From positions 1-34,768 of the IMG/VR virus record IMGVR_UViG_3300047201_000009: DNA of 34,768 bases; one strand, 5' to 3'. This document shows positions 30,090 through 34,768 of this stretch, in pieces. The position numbers were made by a program, and so were the translations under genes. The notes beneath the pieces are model-generated. The model made no database searches, was not told the DNA's origin, and saw only the letters and a program-made list of their open reading frames with translations. The stretch's first letter is position 1. Every line of letters begins with the position of its first letter. This stretch comes from a virus.

Positions 30090-31477
30090 TACAGCCCCCC
30101 GCTTCCCGTACTGCCGCCGGCTTTTATTTGAGCCTCTTCGGTTTCATAGTCCACGCCTGGCCGCGTCAACTCACCCTTTTGCAGGTTGCTGTACAGGGTT
30201 TGTTTGCTGATCGCATTACTCTGCCACAGGGCCATGAGGGCCGTGACTTCCTGAGGGCTGAGCTCCACGTCCATCAGATCGGTATTGAGCGCAATGGCCA
30301 CGTCGTCAGGATTAGCGCCTGCCCAGTCGGCCATCCACTTCACGGCCATCGTCAAGCCCATGCTGCCCGTTTGCGCGATGGATTGCAGGATGGAATTCTC
30401 GCCGCTATGGCGAAGCTTCACGGTTTCGGCTGCCTCCGGGGTTGCCCGTTGTTGTTCTAACAGCCGGGCACCAAGCGCGGCCATCTTGGCTTCTTTTTTC
30501 TCAAGAGCCTTCTCTAGGGTTTCAAGCCCCTTGCCGGTGAATTCAACATAATTTACCTTGGCATTCTCATTGCTGATCACCAGCGCCTTGGATGAACCAA
30601 CATCGATATTTTTCCCTTGGGAATCCCAGCCCGTAATGGAAACAAAGGGCAATGCCGTGAAATGGGTGCCGTGTTCAAGATCCGCCGAACTGCGATAATG
30701 GGAAATATTCACATCAACAAGATCGGCAATTGGGGAGCGCTCAACATTCGGACTGAGTGATCGCGGACCGAGAAATACAAACGGGATGAAGTCCCAGGAA
30801 TCCCCGCGGATGATTGGAATGACTGGATCTCCGGTGACCCATTCTTCCTTGCCGGCCGTCTTGACTTTGCGCCAAATGGTTTGTTGGTAGACGCGCCGGG
30901 GGCATTCCATGGACAATTCCAGCACGCGATACTGGCCCTTTAGTTCCAATTCGAATTTGTCTTTTTCGCTGGCTTCCCATGTTTCTTCATAAAGCACAAC
31001 GAGGGAAAGCAAGGTTAGATCATCAACCTTTACCGTGCGCCAATTCCTGATTTGCTCCGCTGAGTAGGTCGTCAGGTATGGCCGATGATCGGGACTATTT
31101 TCGGGCGGCATATCAACCAGAATGCCAACGCGCCCCACGGTCATAATTTCATGCAGCAGGTTCTTAGAGAACGAATCCAGGGGCTCATCTTTCAGCGTGA
31201 TGTCTTTGAGAAATGGTTCAATTAGACCAGGAACTTCTATCTGGATAGGCTTGCGGAAAATGGCACCCACAAGGCCATCAACCGTGCGGGCGGCGGCGTT
31301 GTAGAACAGCGCACGATCCTTGTAGGCTTGATATTCGGCGGGCTCCTGGTCTGGAAGTTTGGGCAGATAGGTGGTTCCGGCCGCCTTAACCGTATCGCTC
31401 CCGGCAATCACATCACGACAACCCTGCCACAGTGCGGCACTGGCTTGGTAGTCGGGATGAATAAAGGTAATAGACAT
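30089..31477 (-). CDS. Portal protein (DUF4055 family)
   Basis: Predicted 462-residue portal that forms the dodecameric ring at the packaging vertex. Sequence features match the DUF4055 portal family: an N-terminal FIHPDYQA segment, YKDRALFYNAAARTVDGLVG then a FRKP turn, the central region DLEHGTHFTALPF, and the late helical barrel with a KEAKMAALGARLLEQQ segment typical of portal crown helices. The C-terminus is Gly/Ser-rich. Length is normal for the family. It starts in a TAATG overlap with the large terminase and ends in a TAATG overlap with the Mu F-like gene, as in many phages with the order terL-portal-F. Confidence 0.9.
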   Translation of the reverse strand: MSITFIHPDYQASAALWQGCRDVIAGSDTVKAAGTTYLPKLPDQEPAEYQAYKDRALFYNAAARTVDGLVGAIFRKPIQIEVPGLIEPFLKDITLKDEPLDSFSKNLLHEIMTVGRVGILVDMPPENSPDHRPYLTTYSAEQIRNWRTVKVDDLTLLSLVVLYEETWEASEKDKFELELKGQYRVLELSMECPRRVYQQTIWRKVKTAGKEEWVTGDPVIPIIRGDSWDFIPFVFLGPRSLSPNVERSPIADLVDVNISHYRSSADLEHGTHFTALPFVSITGWDSQGKNIDVGSSKALVISNENAKVNYVEFTGKGLETLEKALEKKEAKMAALGARLLEQQRATPEAAETVKLRHSGENSILQSIAQTGSMGLTMAVKWMADWAGANPDDVAIALNTDLMDVELSPQEVTALMALWQSNAISKQTLYSNLQKGELTRPGVDYETEEAQIKAGGSTGSGGL

Positions 31478-32892
31478 TAGTGCTCCGATAATCTCACTTG
31501 AAAGAGTTGCGGGCGGATCGTGAATAACCGATAACGCGCTTCGTCGTAAACGTGGTCTTCGGAATCCTTTTCCACGTCATCGGGATCAGTTTTGCTTCGC
31601 GGTAATACCGGCACGGTCCTGATAAACTGCCTGCAGGTGTCCATGATGAATAAGCCCGGCTCTTCCAGCGGCTTTGCGGTAGAAGCCTTCAATGCCGCGC
31701 GCATTTTCTCAAAGCCCGTTTTGCGGCTGAGCGGAGATTTGTCGGCACGGGTCCAGCGGCAACCAACGCGCTCCATGTCCGCTGCAAATGAGACATCGGA
31801 GTCAAATATCTGCGTATCCGCCGGACCCGGTTTCACGTGAAACTTGAATCCCTTCTCGATCTCGACCACCTTGCGCCCGATCTCGGCAGCGTTCATGTGG
31901 TTGCCTTCATTGGGCTGCCCGTTCCATCCGTAATATTCGGCAATCCTGAAAAGAGTGCCGCGGGGATAATGCTTTCCGTTGGGAGCTTGCGTACCATCGC
32001 TCTCGGCCCACCATCCCACGCTGAACGGATGCGAGCTGCCCCAGTCAAACGAGCGGTCGACATACCAGCTCTGCGGAGGCTCGAAATAGGGAATGACGTG
32101 AATGTCGGGATTCCATATGTCGTCGAAGGCGCCGCCGGCAACAATATCCCAATCCCCGCTAAGCATTGCGCGAACAAGTGCCGGGTCTCCGTACGCCTCA
32201 AGTCGTTCACTGTATTTAGGATCTGCTTCGGTAAGCGTTGGATTGTCTTCAAGGCGCGCCGGGATGAATTGTCTCATCATCCCGCCTTCACCCTTGCCGG
32301 TAGTCCACATTTCCAGCGGTTTCACTGGATCGATAAATGCTGCCTTCACCCAATTATGGCCGATAGAGCCGGGATTGCTCGCGCTGAGAATGCGCGGGAA
32401 CATCGGCTTGTATTTCTCTGGAATCTTCAATCCGCCAAGCCTGACACGCCCTCGAAGATATCGATACATCGATCCCAGGAAGTGCGTCAATTCGTCGATC
32501 ATTAGGACGTGTATTTCCGGCCCCTGATATTTCTCAACGTCTTTTTCGTACTGACAATGACACAGGAAAATCTTCGAGCCGTTCCAAAACTGAATATCAT
32601 TGTCCGAGTAATTTATTTTTACGTGCTTGCTTCCAACCCAAGGCAACAAGAGAGCCGGGAACGATGTTGGGCCTTCCATGTGATTTTTTATCAAGTCCGG
32701 GAATATCCGCCGAAACAAATAGACCTGAAGTCCGGGAATATCGAAGCACCAAGCAATGGCCGCCACGCGCAGCAGGTGTGATTTCCCACCTCCACATGCA
32801 CCGCCGTAAAGTATTTCCGTGGCATTACTTTGGAATGCAATTCCCTGCTTCGGATGAAGCCGGAGATTTAGAATCAGATTCGATAATAACAT
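31477..32892 (-). CDS. terL: Terminase large subunit (ATPase-nuclease)
   Basis: Predicted 471-residue DNA-packaging motor. The N-terminal ATPase begins with the adenine-binding-type LHPKQ segment (12-16), then a Walker A GGACGGGKS (30-38), Walker B VLMIDE (129-134) and coupling motif SASNPG (170-175). The C-terminal RNase H-like nuclease begins around 277 with YVDRSFDWG, supplying acidic metal ligands, and continues with an ADTQIFDSD segment. Length matches typical Terminase_6 proteins. The ATG at 32,892 gives the family's normal N-terminus, so the 68-nt overlap with the small subunit is probably genuine. Its TAA overlaps the portal ATG (TAATG). It acts at the portal vertex to pump DNA into the procapsid and cut the concatemer. 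Confidence 0.95.
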   Translation of the reverse strand: MLLSNLILNLRLHPKQGIAFQSNATEILYGGACGGGKSHLLRVAAIAWCFDIPGLQVYLFRRIFPDLIKNHMEGPTSFPALLLPWVGSKHVKINYSDNDIQFWNGSKIFLCHCQYEKDVEKYQGPEIHVLMIDELTHFLGSMYRYLRGRVRLGGLKIPEKYKPMFPRILSASNPGSIGHNWVKAAFIDPVKPLEMWTTGKGEGGMMRQFIPARLEDNPTLTEADPKYSERLEAYGDPALVRAMLSGDWDIVAGGAFDDIWNPDIHVIPYFEPPQSWYVDRSFDWGSSHPFSVGWWAESDGTQAPNGKHYPRGTLFRIAEYYGWNGQPNEGNHMNAAEIGRKVVEIEKGFKFHVKPGPADTQIFDSDVSFAADMERVGCRWTRADKSPLSRKTGFEKMRAALKASTAKPLEEPGLFIMDTCRQFIRTVPVLPRSKTDPDDVEKDSEDHVYDEARYRLFTIRPQLFQVRLSEH

Positions 32893-33406
32893 TCAGTCCA
32901 AATTTAAGCGGACCCCCGCCAAGGCCACCAAGTTCACCTTTCTCGATCCACTGCCCCATTTCCTTTGCAGCCTGAACCTCATGTTCGCGCAATTCTTTGA
33001 GTAGACCGGTATCAACCTCATAAACATCGATCACTTCCGCGGCGGGTCCAGACCCTACGCCCTTCTGATCATGAGCCAAAAGGCCGGTACTTCCGCCCGC
33101 GACGCCTTTCATGGAAATATCAACTGCTCTTTCGGCAATCACTTGCTGCATTTTCAACCAGCGCTCATTGACCGCACGGATTCTCGCTTCCTTGACTGCA
33201 ATTGATTGATTTATAAGCTTTTCCGAGATGACTGATTGAATTTCGGAGATTCTTACGACAATCTTATCATTCCTTATCAAACGCGAAGAATTCGGCTCGG
33301 CTCCTTTTTTCTTGTATCCTGCCAAGACATAAGCTTCCCTTGCAGATTTTCCCCGAGCAACAAGGGTGGCGAATTTCTCGTGCTTGGAATTCTTCAGGAT
33401 ACTCAC
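32825..33406 (-). CDS. terS: Terminase small subunit
   Basis: Predicted 193-residue small terminase, which recognises the phage genome end and loads the large subunit. The N-terminal 55 residues have the pattern of the Terminase_2-type helix-turn-helix: KHEKFATLVARGKSAREAYV followed by AGYK and a Ser-Arg-Leu-x-Arg-Asn segment (compare the family's SARKAY.AAGY.. S.LL.NP). The middle is helical (oligomerisation) and the C-terminus is Gly-rich. I chose GTG at 33,406 because it forms a GTGA overlap with the upstream small gene, has a GAGG ribosome site 5 nt upstream, and places the conserved core right at the N-terminus; a start at 33,502 would add 32 unconserved residues. It overlaps the large terminase start by 68 nt. 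Position directly before the large subunit supports the call. Confidence 0.8.
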   Translation of the reverse strand: MSILKNSKHEKFATLVARGKSAREAYVLAGYKKKGAEPNSSRLIRNDKIVVRISEIQSVISEKLINQSIAVKEARIRAVNERWLKMQQVIAERAVDISMKGVAGGSTGLLAHDQKGVGSGPAAEVIDVYEVDTGLLKELREHEVQAAKEMGQWIEKGELGGLGGGPLKFGLNVIIESDSKSPASSEAGNCIPK

Positions 33407-33591
33407 GCCGCCCTCGTCTTGGGATTCATCAACGCCTGTTGCAACGCTATTGCAAAATTTCCCCAAATCCATTGGCTCCTTCGCTCCCGTGGACTCAACC
33501 AAGGACGAGCCCTTCCACCCTGCAGTGAGTAATAGGGGTTGCGCTGATCTTCGCGGTAGGCTTGCTGGACTTGAGTATCAGTGCTACCCAT
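33403..33591 (-). CDS. Small hypothetical protein upstream of terminase
   Basis: Predicted 62-residue protein, basic and aromatic-rich, with no recognised domain. Its ATG (33,591-33,589) overlaps the end of the preceding gene by 8 nt and has a GAAGG ribosome site about 10 nt upstream. Its TGA (33,405-33,403) overlaps a GTG start of the small terminase in a GTGA junction. This perfect fit at both ends is the main reason to believe it is translated. It may be a small DNA-binding or regulatory protein, or simply a coupling peptide. If the small terminase were instead initiated at 33,502, this frame would be largely spurious. Confidence 0.5.
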   Translation of the reverse strand: MGSTDTQVQQAYREDQRNPYYSLQGGRARPWLSPRERRSQWIWGNFAIALQQALMNPKTRAA

Positions 33592-33949
33592 GTCTTCGCG
33601 CCTTCACTTCACGTACAATTCTTGAAGCCTCATCCTGCTCCAGCCGATCCAGCCCGGGCAGCCTCGTATGATCAACGTCGGAATTCCTTTCCTGGCATTC
33701 GCGGCACCTACACTTCACTTGCATCGGGCCCGATAGATCCGATCCCAAAACCATTTTCAGCTCATGTGTAATTGCCTGCAGATTACTGTCATCAAAATCC
33801 TGCAGGATGCGCGGGGAAAGGATCGGTTTATTTTTAATCAGCAGACCACGCTGTCTGAGAAGCGGGAAAACATATTGGGGCACACGAATCACCTGCCCTG
33901 TATCCCAAACCCGTAAGGGATGGCCCCAAAGCGGTTGTGTGTTTTCCAA
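33584..33949 (-). CDS. Hypothetical protein sharing a module with the upstream GIY-YIG gene
   Basis: Predicted 121-residue protein with no family I recognise. Residues around 31-40 (LRQRGLLIKN) closely match LRQLGLLVKN in the upstream nuclease, followed in both by Pro-x-Leu and a short helical segment, so the two appear to share a small domain. The C-terminal half has a CRCREC cluster (possible metal site) and a charged tail. The only conventional start is a TTG at 33,949 with a poor ribosome site; the frame stays open upstream to about 34,015 with protein-like composition but no ATG, GTG or TTG, so the true N-terminus is uncertain. It ends 8 nt inside the next gene's start, which indicates coupling. 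Possibly a DNA-binding partner of packaging or of the nuclease, but that is a guess. Confidence 0.6.
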   Translation of the reverse strand: MENTQPLWGHPLRVWDTGQVIRVPQYVFPLLRQRGLLIKNKPILSPRILQDFDDSNLQAITHELKMVLGSDLSGPMQVKCRCRECQERNSDVDHTRLPGLDRLEQDEASRIVREVKARRHG

Positions 33950-34014
33950 TGCAGTAGCTATTATCTCTTCATTTTTAAGAGTTTGAAGGTTTATCTCTCT
34001 CGCTTTTGGCTGTC

Positions 34015-34566
34015 CTAGATTTCAGACAGAAAGTCGTCGAGGCTTTTATCTACCAAAAGAAAGCCGGTTGTAGCGACGATTTCGCAGATTTCCTCTTCGC
34101 TTAAATTAAACCATTCCCCCTGTATGCGCCTATCTGCATATTGCTTGTGCAGTAACCATTCGATTGCACGGAATGAACTTGTTGGGAAAAATGCTATCAG
34201 CCTTACGCCTGGAGGAAGCATCTCCCATAAATCAACCATCCTGTTTCGTACATTGCCAGTACAGCCTATTTTATAAACTTGGCTGGAGCGCAGGAGATAG
34301 ACACCACAACCTGAAACAATTGTGGGAAGTTGAACCGCTGATCCAGATTGACGTTTGGCTGTTGCTCTTTCTTTTTCCGTGAATGACTCGTTATTAAGTA
34401 ATTCTATTGCGCCTTTGATATCATTTGGAAGCTCTGAAAGAGGAACTCTTAGTTTTGGACCATTCTTCACCAACAGTCCCAATTGCCGAAGTTTTGACAT
34501 TATCCTACCATCGGTATTTAATTTTTTTTGCTGTCCTGTACTTATTGAGATTAAAAGTTTATTCAC
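34015..34566 (-). CDS. GIY-YIG family nuclease (T5orf172/MUG113-like)
   Basis: Predicted 183-residue protein with a C-terminal GIY-YIG-type nuclease fold of the T5orf172/MUG113 subfamily. Visible motifs are GVY (88-90), YKIG (98-101), an Arg at 107-109 region (RNRM), the E-x3-H segment around 136-140 (EWLLH) and EWFNL (151-155), matching the subfamily pattern of GxYxL, YKIG, R, E-xxLH, EWF. The first 60 residues form a separate region containing LRQLGLLVKN, which recurs in the next gene. The longest frame starts at a GTG (34,566); an in-frame ATG at 34,500 is an alternative and would keep the whole nuclease domain. In phages such proteins act as homing-type or accessory endonucleases; which role applies here is unknown. 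It is the most upstream gene in the window and directly precedes the packaging genes. Confidence 0.8.
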   Translation of the reverse strand: MNKLLISISTGQQKKLNTDGRIMSKLRQLGLLVKNGPKLRVPLSELPNDIKGAIELLNNESFTEKERATAKRQSGSAVQLPTIVSGCGVYLLRSSQVYKIGCTGNVRNRMVDLWEMLPPGVRLIAFFPTSSFRAIEWLLHKQYADRRIQGEWFNLSEEEICEIVATTGFLLVDKSLDDFLSEI

Positions 34567-34768
34567 ATCATCTATTCCCGTGTTTTCATCCTCTCAGGGC
34601 CGACCGCCTTGCAGGATCAGCCAGCCCTTATCGAAAGGAGGTTGCAGATAAAACTGTCAGGCTATAGTTTGAGGAAATTTTGGGGAATGAGTCAATAGAA
34701 AGCACCCTTTAGATAAAAATAAATTGGCAGTACTAGGCAGTAGTGAGCAGCTTTTGCGTTTTGGCCTT
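34567..34768. other. Gene-free upstream region with a short direct repeat
   Basis: About 200 nt before the first gene with no convincing frame. It holds GGCAGTA twice at a 10-nt spacing (34,726-34,732 and 34,736-34,742), and TTGACT-like and TATAG-like boxes on the minus strand that are 23 nt apart, too far for a normal promoter. A late promoter may lie here or further upstream, but I cannot define it. Confidence 0.3.

Noticed and set aside
34640-34720. Late promoter on the minus strand (TTGACT and TATAG boxes)
   Set aside because: The boxes are 23 nt apart; no alternative -10 fits at 16-18 nt, so I do not call a promoter.
1-34768. CRISPR array, tRNA or rRNA gene, insertion sequence, integrase
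   Set aside because: I saw no regularly spaced repeats, cloverleaf sequences, transposase motifs or recombinase motifs on either strand.

Overview
This window is the late (structural and lysis) half of a tailed double-stranded DNA phage or prophage, almost certainly a siphovirus-type virus of a Gram-negative bacterium. Every gene I can support lies on the minus strand, so transcription runs from about 34,566 down to 1. Genes are packed with ATGA, GTGA, TTGA, TAATG and TGATG overlaps, as expected for one long translationally coupled late operon. The Gram-negative host is inferred from Sec and Tat signal peptides, an outer-membrane-barrel-like secreted protein and an M15 endolysin. There is no sheath gene, so the tail is probably non-contractile. 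The 1412-residue tape measure would give a tail of roughly 210 nm by the usual 0.15 nm per residue rule. I see no integrase, repressor, replication gene, tRNA, rRNA, CRISPR array or insertion sequence.

Layout in transcription order. (1) 34,566-33,403: a GIY-YIG-type nuclease and two small genes. (2) 33,406-27,005: packaging and head genes (small terminase, large terminase, DUF4055 portal, SPP1 gp7/Mu F-like minor head protein, scaffold, P22-like major capsid protein). (3) 26,892-18,497: an unusual block of about 8.4 kb between capsid and connector genes, rich in predicted beta proteins (a kelch-like propeller, jelly-roll-like and beta-helix-like proteins, a Tat-signal protein, a small coiled coil). 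(4) 18,449-12,452: neck and tail-completion genes, interrupted by two tiny Cys-rich genes and by a 3.1 kb cassette of a glycosyltransferase-methyltransferase fusion, an HExxH metallopeptidase-like protein and a second glycosyltransferase. (5) 12,397-3,122: tail chaperones with a -1 frameshift site, tape measure, distal tail and hub-like proteins. (6) 3,106-142: lysis genes (holin candidates, M15 endolysin) followed by secreted accessory proteins, including an FN3/collagen-like protein.

Three observations stand out. First, an A AAA AAC slippery heptamer followed by a 6-nt spacer and a perfect 7-bp stem joins the two tail chaperone frames. Second, the Mu F-like head protein has an in-frame UGA exactly where its family has the first Cys of the HPxCRC motif, and the frame continues as CRC-like coding sequence for 27 codons. 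Third, glycosyltransferases, a metallopeptidase and a large adhesin-like block sit inside the head and neck operon, suggesting a modified or fibre-decorated capsid. GC-rich hairpins, two of them with terminator-like T tracts, sit 14-37 nt upstream of the start codons of seven structural genes, leaving little or no room for a promoter in between.
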